Position numbers and translations under genes: made by a program | Source of the DNA: Bosea sp. BIWAKO-01 | GTDB lineage: Bacteria > Pseudomonadota > Alphaproteobacteria > Rhizobiales > Beijerinckiaceae | DNA: 64,000 nucleotides | Direction of reading: 5' to 3' | Assembly (NCBI RefSeq): GCF_001748145.1 | Contig: NZ_BCQA01000001.1 | Span: 3,932,501 to 3,996,500 of the forward strand | In this document: piece by piece, positions 1 through 8,279 of the stretch | Layout: the number at the start of each line of letters is the position of its first letter | Position numbering within the stretch: position 1 is the first letter of the stretch | Notes under the pieces: model-generated | Seen by the model: only the letters and a program-made list of their open reading frames with translations | What the model was told of the DNA's origin: nothing | Database searches by the model: none

Positions 1-154
1 CTGAACGCTGTTTCCGTTGACGATGAAGGGCTTGCGTCGTTGACGAATCCGTGTCCGATGACCAAGTCACGGACACGCGTTCCCTAAGGGCGCTGACAAA
101 CAGCCGCCGTTCGCCTATGGCACGTGTGGTACAGATGTGAGGAACGGCACGAGT

Positions 155-1330
155 ATGCCTTGGAGCAACCAGAGCGGCGGTAGCGGTAGCGGTGGCGGCG
201 GGGGAGGACCCTGGGGCCAGCGCGGAAGTGGTGGCGGCGGTGGCGGCGGCCCATGGGGGCAGGGCCCCGGAGGCAGTGGCGGTGGTTCGCCACCGGATCT
301 GGAAGAAATTTTGCGCCGCAGTCAGGATCGGTTGAAGGATCTGCTGCCGGGCGGCAATCTCGGCGGACGTGGCCTGGTGCTCGGCATCCTGGCCCTGATC
401 GTGATCTGGCTGATGACGGGCTGGTATATCGTCCGGCCGAACGAGGTTGGTTTGAACCTCCGCTTCGGCAAATATATCGGCAAGACCGGCGAAGGCCTGA
501 ACTACAACTGGCCCTATCCGATCGGTAGCGTGATCAAGCCCCAGGTCACCAATGTGATCACGACCGAAGTCGGCTTCCGCACCATCGAATCAGTGCGCAC
601 CTCACGCCAGACCGATGTCGGCGAAGAGAGCCTGATGCTGACAGGCGACGAGAACATCGTCGATATCGACGTGATCGTGCAGTGGCAGATCGACCCTGCC
701 GCGCCGGAAAATTATGTCTTCAATATCCAGGACCCGCCGGGCACGGTGAAGGCTGTGGCCGAGAGCGCGATGCGCGAGGTGATCGGCCAGCGTAACATCC
801 AGCCCGTGCTGACGACGGACCGTGCGGCGATCGAGACCGAAGTGCGCCAGCTGATGCAGGAGACGCTCGACAGCTACAAGGCTGGCGTGCAGATCCGCCT
901 CGTCCAGCTGCAGAAGGTTGATCCGCCGCAGCAGGTCATCGACGCGTTCCGCGACGTCCAGGCGGCGCGCTCCGACCAGGAACGCCTGCGCAATGAAGCC
1001 CAGACCTATGCCAACCGGGTCGTGCCGGAATCGCGCGGTCGTGCGGCGCAACTGGTCCAGTCGGCGGAAGCCTTCAAGGAGCAGACCGTCGCGGAGGCTC
1101 GCGGCCAGGCCAGCCGCTTCAATGCTGTCTATCTGCAGTACAAGGCGGCGCCGGCCGTGACCCGCGAGCGTCTCTTCCTCGAGACGATGGAGCGTGTGCT
1201 CGGTGGTACCGACAAGATCATCCTCGACCAGAGGGGCAACGGACAGAGTGTCGTGCCTTACCTGCCGCTGAACGAACTCCAGCAACGGCGCGCTGCGCCG
1301 GGTGCGCCGCAGGCGGGAGCGACCCGATGA
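155..1330 (+). CDS. hflK: HflK, FtsH protease modulator subunit
   Basis: SPFH/prohibitin-family membrane protein. With HflC it forms the complex that surrounds the FtsH protease and tunes degradation of membrane proteins. The 391-aa product has a very Gly-rich N-terminus (residues 5-45), one membrane segment near residues 74-93 and then the SPFH domain with a long helical C-terminal part. The ATG at 155 gives the family-typical start MPWSNQSGG and has GAGG 12 nt upstream. A GTG at 137 is in frame but less likely. The stop overlaps the hflC start (ATGA), so the two are translationally coupled. Confidence 0.95.
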   Translation: MPWSNQSGGSGSGGGGGGPWGQRGSGGGGGGGPWGQGPGGSGGGSPPDLEEILRRSQDRLKDLLPGGNLGGRGLVLGILALIVIWLMTGWYIVRPNEVGLNLRFGKYIGKTGEGLNYNWPYPIGSVIKPQVTNVITTEVGFRTIESVRTSRQTDVGEESLMLTGDENIVDIDVIVQWQIDPAAPENYVFNIQDPPGTVKAVAESAMREVIGQRNIQPVLTTDRAAIETEVRQLMQETLDSYKAGVQIRLVQLQKVDPPQQVIDAFRDVQAARSDQERLRNEAQTYANRVVPESRGRAAQLVQSAEAFKEQTVAEARGQASRFNAVYLQYKAAPAVTRERLFLETMERVLGGTDKIILDQRGNGQSVVPYLPLNELQQRRAAPGAPQAGATR

Positions 1331-2244
1331 ACGGTTCCATCCTGCGCATTGGTGCGCTCGTCGTCCTCGCCGTCGCCGCGATCGTCTTCTATGCCGCGAC
1401 TTTCGTGGTCCAGCAGACCCAGTCGGCCATCGTGCTGCGCTTCGGCGCGGTCCGCAGCGTCGTCACCGCTCCGGGCATCTATCTGAAGCTGCCGGCTCCC
1501 TTCGAGCAGGTGACGCTGCTCGACAACCGCATCCTCGATCTCGACCTTCCCGCCCAGGAAATCATCGCGTCGGATCAGAAGCGGCTCGTCGTCGACGCCT
1601 TCACGCGCTACCGGATCTCCGATCCGCTGCGCTTCTATCAGGCGGTGAACAACATCCCGCGGGCCAATTCGCAGCTTGCCTCGATCGTCAATGGTCAGGT
1701 TCGCGCGGTCCTCGCCGATGCCAGCTTCATCTCCGTGGTCCGGACCGACCGGTCGCGGCTGATGAGCCGTATCCGCGACGACGTGAACCGCGAGGCGGCC
1801 CGCTTCGGCATGACCGTCGTCGATGTCCGCCTGCGCCGGGTCGATCTGCCGCAAGCGAACTCGCAGGCGGTGTTCCAGCGCATGCAGACCGAGCGTCAGC
1901 GCGAAGCCGCCGAGGCGCGCGCACTTGGCGCCCAGCAGGCGCAGGAGATCAGGGCCCGTGCCGAGCGTGACGCGACCGTGATCGTCGCCGAAGCCCAGCG
2001 CCGTTCGGACGAGATCCGAGGCGAAGGCGAGGGCGAGCGGAACAAGGTCTTCGCCGAGGCTTTCGGCAAGGATCCCGAGTTCTTCACCTTCTATCGCTCG
2101 ATGCAGGCCTATGAGGCGAGCATCAAGCCGGGGGACACGCGGATGCTGCTTTCGCCGGATTCGCCGTTCTTCCGCTACTTCAACGACCCTACGGGACGTC
2201 CCGAGAGCTCGGCTGCTACGCCGGCCCCGGCGGCCAATCCCTGA
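1327..2244 (+). CDS. hflC: HflC, FtsH protease modulator subunit
   Basis: Partner of HflK in the HflKC complex. The 305-aa protein has one N-terminal membrane anchor (about residues 7-25) and an SPFH domain whose bulk should lie in the periplasm. It ends in a charged, Ala-rich coiled-coil-like stretch (EAAEARALGAQQAQEIRARAER) and a Pro/Ala tail. It begins inside the hflK stop codon and is followed 19 nt later by a DUF2065 gene and then degP, a common alphaproteobacterial membrane quality-control arrangement. Confidence 0.95.
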   Translation: MNGSILRIGALVVLAVAAIVFYAATFVVQQTQSAIVLRFGAVRSVVTAPGIYLKLPAPFEQVTLLDNRILDLDLPAQEIIASDQKRLVVDAFTRYRISDPLRFYQAVNNIPRANSQLASIVNGQVRAVLADASFISVVRTDRSRLMSRIRDDVNREAARFGMTVVDVRLRRVDLPQANSQAVFQRMQTERQREAAEARALGAQQAQEIRARAERDATVIVAEAQRRSDEIRGEGEGERNKVFAEAFGKDPEFFTFYRSMQAYEASIKPGDTRMLLSPDSPFFRYFNDPTGRPESSAATPAPAANP

Positions 2245-2263
2245 TCGATAGCGAGCGTCGCGT

Positions 2264-2455
2264 ATGCTGGATTTCATCGCGGCGCTCGGCCTCGTCTTCG
2301 CCATCGAGGGCATCCTGTTCGCCGCGATTCCAAATCTGGCGAAGGATGCGTTGCGCAGCGCAGCGGAGACGCCAGCAGAGCGGATGCGGCTGATCGGTAT
2401 CGGTTCAGCCGTGTTCGGGGTGCTGCTCGTCTGGCTGGTGCGCGTCGGGGTGTAG
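2264..2455 (+). CDS. DUF2065 family small membrane protein
   Basis: 63-aa protein with two predicted membrane helices (residues 3-21 and about 44-61) separated by a short polar loop. Length and the pattern of an N-terminal ALGLVFAIEGI segment fit the DUF2065/YjeT family, whose function is unknown. It lies 19 nt after hflC in the same direction, so it is probably the third gene of the hflKC operon. Gene context suggests a link to HflKC-FtsH, but this is inference. Confidence 0.85.
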   Translation: MLDFIAALGLVFAIEGILFAAIPNLAKDALRSAAETPAERMRLIGIGSAVFGVLLVWLVRVGV

Positions 2456-2580
2456 AAGCGGCGGTCGGAATGCCTGGTGACGTGATTGTGTGTCGCCCTT
2501 CCGCCGCAATTTGAGGTTCAATCTCTAGGCCAACATCCTGGCCGCACGATCGGCCTGCTTCTTCACGAGGACCCTGATTG

Positions 2581-4098
2581 ATGGCACTGAAAATCGTTTC
2601 CGCTTCCGGGCTCGTGCGGGCCGCGCTCGTAGCCGGCGTCGCGGCGTTGCCGATGCTGGCGACGCCCGTGGTCGCCCAGCCGCCAACGGGAGCGTCGCCG
2701 CTGGTCCAGGGGCAAATCTCGCTCGCCGATCTGGCCGAGCGGGTGATGCCGGCGGTGGTCAATATCTCGGCTGTCACGACGAGCGACACGCGCAGCCGCG
2801 CCCTGCCGCAAGTGCCGCAGCTCGGCCCCGATACGCCCTTCGGCGATCTGTTCGAGGAGTTCTTCAACCGCCGCGGTCAGGGCCAGCAAGGCCAGGGCCA
2901 GCCGCCGCAGCAGCGACGGTCGCAATCGGCCGGCTCGGGCTTCGTGATCGATTCCTCCGGCATCGTCGTCACCAACAACCACGTCATCGGCGACGCCAAC
3001 GAAATCACGGTGATCTTCAACAGTGGCCTGCGCCTGAAGGCGGAGATCATCGGCAAGGACACCAAGGTTGATCTCGCGGTGCTGCGCGTGAAGCACGACA
3101 AGCCGCTCGACGCCGTCAAGTTCGGCGATTCCGACAAGATGCGGATCGGCGACCCTGTCATGGCGATCGGCAATCCGTTCGGCCTCGGCAGTTCCGTGTC
3201 GTCGGGCATCGTCTCGGCCCGCAACCGCGATATCCAGCAGGGTCCCTACGACACCTATATCCAGACCGATGCGGCCATCAACAAGGGCAATTCCGGTGGC
3301 CCGCTGTTCAACATGGCCGGTGAGGTCATTGGCATCAACACCGCGATCCTGTCGCCGACTGGCGGCTCGGTCGGCATCGGCTTTGCGGTTCCCTCGTCGC
3401 TGGCGGTCAATGTCGTCGATCAGCTCCGTGAGTTCGGCGAGACCCGCCGCGGCTGGCTCGGCGTCCGTATCCAGAGTGTCGACGACGCCACAGCCGAGGC
3501 GCTCGGTCTCGGCACAGCGCGCGGCGCGCTCGTTGCCGGCATCGATGACAAGGGCCCGGCCAAGCCGGCGGGGCTCGAGGTGGGCGATGTCATCGTCAAG
3601 TTCGACGGTAAGGAAGTGAAGGATTCGCGCGACCTGCCGCGGATTGTCGCCGGTACGGCGGTCGGCAAGGATGCGCCGATCACGGTGGTCCGCAAGGGCA
3701 AGGAAGTCGTCAAGACGGTCAAGCTCGGCCGGCTCGAGGATGGTGAGAAGGTCCAGCAGGCCTCTGCCAAGCCGAATGCCGAACCGGCCAAGCCCGCCGT
3801 GACCACGGCCTTGGGTCTGGAACTCTCGCAGCAGACGGACGAGCTCAGGAAGCGCTACTCCATCAAGGATGGCACCAAGGGCGTGGTGATCACCAAGGTC
3901 GATCCCAACTCCAATGCCGCGGACAAGCGCATCTCGATCGGTGAACTGATCGTCGAGGTTGGCCAGGAGGCGGTGAACTCGCCTGAGGACGTGACCAAGC
4001 GCCTGGATGCGCTGAAGAAGGAGGGCAAGAAGTCGGCTCTGCTTCTGGTCGCGAACGGGCAGGGCGAGGTTCGCTTCGTCGCGGTCACGATGAACTGA
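2581..4098 (+). CDS. degP: Do-like periplasmic serine protease/chaperone (DegP/HtrA)
   Basis: HtrA-family periplasmic protease. The 505-aa precursor has a signal peptide ending near ATPVVAQ (about residue 33), a trypsin-like domain with catalytic triad His134 (NNHVIG), Asp164 (VDLAVLRV) and Ser238 (GNSGGP), and two PDZ domains in the C-terminal half. A Gln/Gly-rich linker lies around residues 98-112. The ATG at 2581 is chosen over the TTG at 2578; a GAGGA stretch lies about 9 nt upstream. A strong hairpin with a T-run follows the stop. It closes the quality-control cluster begun by hflK. Confidence 0.95.
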   Translation: MALKIVSASGLVRAALVAGVAALPMLATPVVAQPPTGASPLVQGQISLADLAERVMPAVVNISAVTTSDTRSRALPQVPQLGPDTPFGDLFEEFFNRRGQGQQGQGQPPQQRRSQSAGSGFVIDSSGIVVTNNHVIGDANEITVIFNSGLRLKAEIIGKDTKVDLAVLRVKHDKPLDAVKFGDSDKMRIGDPVMAIGNPFGLGSSVSSGIVSARNRDIQQGPYDTYIQTDAAINKGNSGGPLFNMAGEVIGINTAILSPTGGSVGIGFAVPSSLAVNVVDQLREFGETRRGWLGVRIQSVDDATAEALGLGTARGALVAGIDDKGPAKPAGLEVGDVIVKFDGKEVKDSRDLPRIVAGTAVGKDAPITVVRKGKEVVKTVKLGRLEDGEKVQQASAKPNAEPAKPAVTTALGLELSQQTDELRKRYSIKDGTKGVVITKVDPNSNAADKRISIGELIVEVGQEAVNSPEDVTKRLDALKKEGKKSALLLVANGQGEVRFVAVTMN

Positions 4099-4123
4099 CC
4101 AAGCTGGTCTTTGGCAGGATCAA

Positions 4124-4148
4124 GGGCGGCCCTCGTGGCCGCCCTTTT
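4124..4148 (+). terminator. Rho-independent terminator after degP
   Basis: Perfect 8-bp stem GGGCGGCC/GGCCGCCC (4124-4131 with 4137-4144) with loop CTCGT, followed by TTTT. It starts 25 nt after the degP stop. Confidence 0.85.
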
Positions 4149-4245
4149 CATTTCTCCCGATTGCGATCAGGCCGATGAGCAATTTGCATTGGTTGCGCTC
4201 CGTCCGGTGTGCGATCAGGGCGACGAGCAGCGGAGTGGACATGCG

Positions 4246-4587
4246 ATGCGGATGAGCGAGATTCCTTTCGGAACGGTCGACTGGAGTTCAGTGGAGCCGG
4301 TGCGTCATCCGGGCGAGAAGGGCGAGGCGATCTGGCGCACGCGTTTCTTCGGACCGGCTGAAAATGCGATCAGGGTTCGCATGGTCGAGTACTCCGCGGG
4401 CTACGTCTCGGATCACTGGTGCTCGAAGGGGCATGTCCTGCTCTGCCTCGAGGGCGAGCTCGAGACCATGCTGGAAGACGGTCGCGCTTTCACGCTCCGG
4501 CCTGGCATGAGCTATCAGGTCGCCGATCAGGCCGAGGCGCATCGCTCACAGGCGCCCAGAGGCGCGAAGCTGTTCATCGTCGACTGA
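4246..4587 (+). CDS. DHCW-motif cupin-fold protein
   Basis: 113-aa single-domain cupin with the motif SDHWCSKGHVLLCLEGE (about residues 52-68), which marks the DHCW-motif cupin family. The His/Cys residues probably bind a metal; the substrate is unknown. The ATG at 4246 is preferred (GGAG 10 nt upstream); the longer open frame to 4111 overlaps the degP terminator. It follows degP but is separated from it by the terminator, so it is probably transcribed independently. Confidence 0.8.
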   Translation: MRMSEIPFGTVDWSSVEPVRHPGEKGEAIWRTRFFGPAENAIRVRMVEYSAGYVSDHWCSKGHVLLCLEGELETMLEDGRAFTLRPGMSYQVADQAEAHRSQAPRGAKLFIVD

Positions 4588-4672
4588 AGCATCGGCCGAA
4601 AGACGGGTTGCGGGGCGGTGCAGACACCGAAGCCTGGATTATCGGGCCGGATGCGAAATCCGGTGCGATCAT

Positions 4673-5560
4673 TCAGGCTTGGATGATCTCGTCGCCGCGA
4701 TAGCCCTGAGCGTAGAGCAGAGCCGTCAGGTCCGCGTGGTCGAGCCGGGCATCTGCCGCAGCCGCAACCGCGGGCTTGGCTCTGAAGGCGACGCCAAGCC
4801 CGGCCTCGCCGAGCATCGCGAGATCGTTGGCGCCGTCGCCGACCGCCAATGTCGCGGCCCTTGAGAGGCTGCGCTGCTCGCGCAGTTCGACAAGCGAGTC
4901 CAGCTTGGCCTGTTTGCCGAGGATGGGGGCTTCGACTGCGCCGGTCAGGACGCCGTTTGCGACAAGGAGCGTGTTGGAACGATCTTCGTCGAATCCGATG
5001 GTCGCGCCGAGCGGGCCCGTGAACACGGTGAAGCCACCCGAGACCAGCGCCGTATAGGCTCCGTTGGCGCGCATGGTGCGCACCAGTTGCCGGCCTCCGG
5101 GCGTCAGCGTGATGCGCTCGCGGATGATCTCGTCCACGACCGACGCCGGGACCCCCTTCAGCAGCGCCACGCGCTCGCGCAGCGCCGGTTCGAAAGCAAT
5201 CTCGCCGCGCATGGCGCGTTCGGTGATGCTTGCGACCTTGTCCTTGAGCCCGACATAGGCCGCGAGTTCGTCGATGCATTCCTGACCGATCATGGTCGAA
5301 TCCATGTCGGCGAGGAACAGCGCTTTCCGGCGTGTCGCGGCCGGCTGGACAATGATATCGACCGCGGTTCCGTCGAGCGCTGCACGAATGTCGGCTTCGA
5401 GCTTGCGTGCGTCCGCCCCATCCACGAAGAGGTCTGCTGCGACCTCGCCATCCAGGCGGGCTTGCCGGGTTACGCCGGATACGGCATTGGCGAGACGCGT
5501 CAGCAGGGCGTCGCTCAGCAGCGCCTGGCCGTGAGCAGAAACAAGTGTCGCGACGAGCAT
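4673..5560 (-). CDS. serB: Phosphoserine phosphatase SerB
   Basis: Last step of serine biosynthesis: dephosphorylation of O-phospho-L-serine. The 295-aa protein has an N-terminal ACT-like region (1-75) and a HAD phosphatase domain with motif I DMDST (nucleophile Asp85, Asp87), motif II SGGF and motif III GDGANDLAM. The frame stays open to 6007, but homology starts at MLVATLVSAH (start at 5560) and the extension runs antisense to miaA. It is divergent from miaA with only 18 nt between the chosen starts. Confidence 0.92.
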   Translation of the reverse strand: MLVATLVSAHGQALLSDALLTRLANAVSGVTRQARLDGEVAADLFVDGADARKLEADIRAALDGTAVDIIVQPAATRRKALFLADMDSTMIGQECIDELAAYVGLKDKVASITERAMRGEIAFEPALRERVALLKGVPASVVDEIIRERITLTPGGRQLVRTMRANGAYTALVSGGFTVFTGPLGATIGFDEDRSNTLLVANGVLTGAVEAPILGKQAKLDSLVELREQRSLSRAATLAVGDGANDLAMLGEAGLGVAFRAKPAVAAAADARLDHADLTALLYAQGYRGDEIIQA

Positions 5561-5578
5561 GAGAAGGACCGATTGAGC

Positions 5579-6499
5579 GTGGCGTACAGGGCGGTGCTCA
5601 TCGCAGGTCCTACGGCGAGCGGCAAGTCCGCGCTGGCGATCGAGATCGCGCGCCGCTTTGGCGGAACCGTCGTCAATGCGGATTCGATGCAGGTCTATGC
5701 CGATCTGCGGATCATCACCGCGCGGCCGACGATCGACGAGGAGGCGATGGTTCCTCACCGTCTCTATGGCCATGTCGACGGGGCCGTGAACCATTCGGCG
5801 ATGCGCTATGTCGCCGATGTCAGCGCGATCCTCGACGAGCTGGCGCGCAATGGGTCTCTTCCGGTGCTGGTCGGTGGGACGGGGCTTTACTTCAAGGCGC
5901 TGACCGAGGGCCTTTCGGAAATCCCGCCGGTGCCCGAGGCAGTTCGCTCGGCCTTTCGTGCCCATGCCGAGGGGCGCGAGACGGCTGCGCTCCATGTCGA
6001 ACTTCAACGCTGCGATCCCGTCATGGCCGAGCGGCTGCGTCCGAGCGACCGCATGCGGATCATGAGAGCACTGGAAGTCTTTGCCGCGACCGGGCGGTCG
6101 CTGGCGAGCTTTCAGGGCGCACGCAAGCCGGGCCCGCTGGACGGGGGAGCGCTGCTCCAGCTCTTCGTCTCTCCCGAACGCGACCTGGTGCGTGCCCGTA
6201 TCGATCGACGCTTCGAGCAGATGATGGGGGAGGGCGCCCTAGAAGAGGTTGCAGCGCTACGGGCGCGCGGGCTCGATCCCCTGCTTCCGGTCATGCGCGC
6301 ACATGGCGTGCCCGGCCTGATCGCCCATCTCGACGGGGCGCTCAGCCTCGACGAAGCCATTGCGAGGGGGCAGGCCGATACGCGTGCCTATGCGAAGCGC
6401 CAGGTCACATGGTTCCGTCACCAGATGGCGGGCTGGCATGCTGTCGCACCCGAAGCCGCTCTCGGCTTTGCGCTCCAAGAGCTGGAGACACGGGCCTGA
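5579..6499 (+). CDS. miaA: tRNA dimethylallyltransferase MiaA
   Basis: Transfers a dimethylallyl group to A37 of tRNAs reading UNN codons. The 306-aa product shows the P-loop GPTASGKS at residues 9-16, the substrate motif NADSMQVY and the DPVMAERLRPSDRMRIMRALEV segment, all typical of MiaA. The start is a GTG at 5579 with AAGGA 10 nt upstream. A TTG at 5573 is the alternative but lies only 4 nt after that site. The gene ends 2 nt from the stop of the convergent GGDEF gene. Confidence 0.92.
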   Translation: MAYRAVLIAGPTASGKSALAIEIARRFGGTVVNADSMQVYADLRIITARPTIDEEAMVPHRLYGHVDGAVNHSAMRYVADVSAILDELARNGSLPVLVGGTGLYFKALTEGLSEIPPVPEAVRSAFRAHAEGRETAALHVELQRCDPVMAERLRPSDRMRIMRALEVFAATGRSLASFQGARKPGPLDGGALLQLFVSPERDLVRARIDRRFEQMMGEGALEEVAALRARGLDPLLPVMRAHGVPGLIAHLDGALSLDEAIARGQADTRAYAKRQVTWFRHQMAGWHAVAPEAALGFALQELETRA

Positions 6500-6501
6500 G
6501 A

Positions 6502-7962
6502 TCAGGCGGCCTCGGCGACGTCCGCCCCCGCAAAGCGGATACAGTCGCGGCCTTCATGTTTGGCGCGGTACAAGGCGCTGTCGGCGCGCGCAAAGAACTC
6601 CGCGAAGCTCTCCGCACTCTCGCGGGTCGCGACCCCGAGGCTCGCGGTGACACGCAGGGACATCGTCTCAGAAGTCGGCAGTTCGCGCATCGTCAGCGCA
6701 TCCTGGATACGATGGGCGATGCGCATCGCCGCCGCGGAGCCGGTGCGCGGCAGGAAGACGGCGAACTCCTCACCGCCGAAACGCCCCACCAGATCGCGCT
6801 CGGGCCTGACCAGGCCAAGCAGGAGATCGGCGAAGGCCCTGATCACGGCATCGCCGGCGACATGGCCATGCGTATCATTGACGCTCTTGAAGTGGTCGAT
6901 GTCGACGATGATCAGGGACGCATCGTCACCGTCGGTTTCGCACGCGAGGATCTCGCGATTGGCCTTCTCGATGAAGGAGCGCCGGTTTAGGAGCGCGGTC
7001 AGCGGATCTGTCTCGGCAAGGCGGCGCAGTTCCTGCTCGCGTTCCTCGCGCTGGCCGATCTCATGTGACAGCGCCCGTCGGGTCGCGCGCTCCCGGCCGA
7101 TCTCGAGCGCGAGCGTTGCGGCCCGGCTCTGCAGCGTCAGGTTCGCGATCATCAGCTCGGAGATGTCGGTGAGCGTGATCACCAGCCCGTCGCCGAGCGG
7201 CGCCAATGCGAGCTGGAGCCAGATCTCACGGCCATTCACCGTAAAGCTGGATTCGAAAATATCGTTGCGGCGCAGCTCGATGGCATAGAGGCATCGACGC
7301 CAGATCATGGCGTCAGAAAGGAAGGGCAGGCTTGTACGGGCGTCCGTGTCGAGCAGGTTCTCGTCGGGATGGCCCGCCATCAGTGCTGCGCGGCGATTGG
7401 CGGTGATGATGATCGTGCGCTCGATATTGCCGTCATCGTCGCGCACGGCCCGCAATGCGACAATACCGCTGGGCGAGGTCTCCAGAACCGTGGTCAGCAG
7501 TTCCTCGCGGAATTGCAGCGGCCGGCTGAAGACGACAAGGAAGCGATCGCCATTTGCTGACGTGGTCGGCAGGACCAGTCGCTCCCACAGGCAGACCCGG
7601 ACGGTCTTGAGCGAGCGATGCACCGTATACATCGGCTTGCCGTGCGTCAGGGCCTGGTCATAGCATTGGATCGTGAACCGGGCGACCTGAGGGGTCATCT
7701 GCGAGATGCGTTCGCCCTGCCTGCTGCCGCCGACATAGCGTGTGATTTCGCGGCCGTAATGCTCATAGCGATAGTCGCCGTCTTCGGTCGGGACACACAC
7801 CATGAGGTCGTCGCCGAAGCGGGGCATGAGGTCCTTGAGCAGCGCCTCGTAGGAGACGCCGCCTGCGCCAGGGGCATGCAGGGCAAAGCGCTGCAGAAGT
7901 TCGGCTACTTCCGGCGCATGGGCGCGTTCGACGATATTTTCGGTGTGCACTTCCTGATACAT
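6502..7962 (-). CDS. PAS-like sensor diguanylate cyclase (GGDEF)
   Basis: 486-aa soluble signalling protein. It has a PAS-like region (about 35-150), a second PAS domain (about 155-275), a short coiled coil (275-315) and a C-terminal GGDEF domain with an intact GGEEF signature at 396-400 and the metal Asp in IIVDIDHFKSVND. This predicts synthesis of cyclic-di-GMP from GTP. The usual product-inhibition RxxD site five residues before GGEEF reads PERD, so feedback inhibition may be lost. No membrane segment is visible; the input signal is unknown. It is divergent from ilvB. Confidence 0.88.
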   Translation of the reverse strand: MYQEVHTENIVERAHAPEVAELLQRFALHAPGAGGVSYEALLKDLMPRFGDDLMVCVPTEDGDYRYEHYGREITRYVGGSRQGERISQMTPQVARFTIQCYDQALTHGKPMYTVHRSLKTVRVCLWERLVLPTTSANGDRFLVVFSRPLQFREELLTTVLETSPSGIVALRAVRDDDGNIERTIIITANRRAALMAGHPDENLLDTDARTSLPFLSDAMIWRRCLYAIELRRNDIFESSFTVNGREIWLQLALAPLGDGLVITLTDISELMIANLTLQSRAATLALEIGRERATRRALSHEIGQREEREQELRRLAETDPLTALLNRRSFIEKANREILACETDGDDASLIIVDIDHFKSVNDTHGHVAGDAVIRAFADLLLGLVRPERDLVGRFGGEEFAVFLPRTGSAAAMRIAHRIQDALTMRELPTSETMSLRVTASLGVATRESAESFAEFFARADSALYRAKHEGRDCIRFAGADVAEAA

Positions 7963-8066
7963 GGCGGCCCCGTTTCGCGCGCAAGGATCTTAGCAAGGCC
8001 GTTCTTGAAAAAGTGTTCCCTTTCGTCATGGGATTTTCGGAACTGAGGGCCATGAGCTTTTGCGGC

Positions 8067-8095
8067 TTGACCATGCCAAACCGGTCGTCTAGCGT
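8067..8095 (+). promoter_or_regulatory. Putative promoter of the ilvB leader transcript
   Basis: TTGACC (8067-8072), a 17-nt spacer and TAGCGT (8090-8095). The predicted start near 8102 places the leader-peptide ribosome site (AAGGA at 8111) just inside the RNA. The -35 is good and the -10 weak. Confidence 0.45.
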
Positions 8096-8126
8096 GCCGC
8101 AATTATCGCAAAGGATGTCGGGCGCG

Positions 8127-8162
8127 ATGCGCAAGCTTATTCTCGTACGGGTGCGCTGGTAG
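8127..8162 (+). CDS. ilvB leader peptide MRKLILVRVRW
   Basis: 11-codon open frame ATG CGC AAG CTT ATT CTC GTA CGG GTG CGC TGG TAG. Five of the eleven residues are Leu, Ile or Val. AAGGA lies 12 nt upstream. It precedes nested hairpins and a terminator and sits 118 nt before ilvB. This is the arrangement of a transcription attenuator in which ribosome stalling on branched-chain codons controls read-through. Confidence 0.7.
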   Translation: MRKLILVRVRW

Positions 8163-8231
8163 GGGGCGGTTGAACAAACCGCTTGGCCCCTGACGCCAGC
8201 GCACGCCCAGGCCCCTCCGAGGGCCTTTTTT
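8151..8231 (+). promoter_or_regulatory. ilvB attenuator: pause hairpin and terminator
   Basis: First hairpin: GTGCGCTGG (8151-8159) pairs perfectly with CCAGCGCAC (8196-8204), enclosing GCGGTT/AACCGC. Its 5' arm overlaps the last leader codons. Second hairpin: AGGCCC (8209-8214) with GGGCCT (8221-8226), followed by six Ts, a classic intrinsic terminator. AGGGGGC near 8161-8167 can alternatively pair with GCCCC at 8211-8215, which would be the antiterminator; this pairing is inferred. Confidence 0.7.
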
Positions 8232-8279
8232 ATTGCCCGATTTTCCCTGAACTGACCCGAAGACCCCGAGGAGAGCGAC

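Noticed and set aside
1..89. Open frame from the left edge
   Set aside because: Only 28 codons, no recognisable C-terminus and no way to see its start; may simply be intergenic.
170..300. GGC-repeat tract at the start of hflK
   Set aside because: The glycine-rich N-terminus is normal for HflK, not an expanded repeat of interest.
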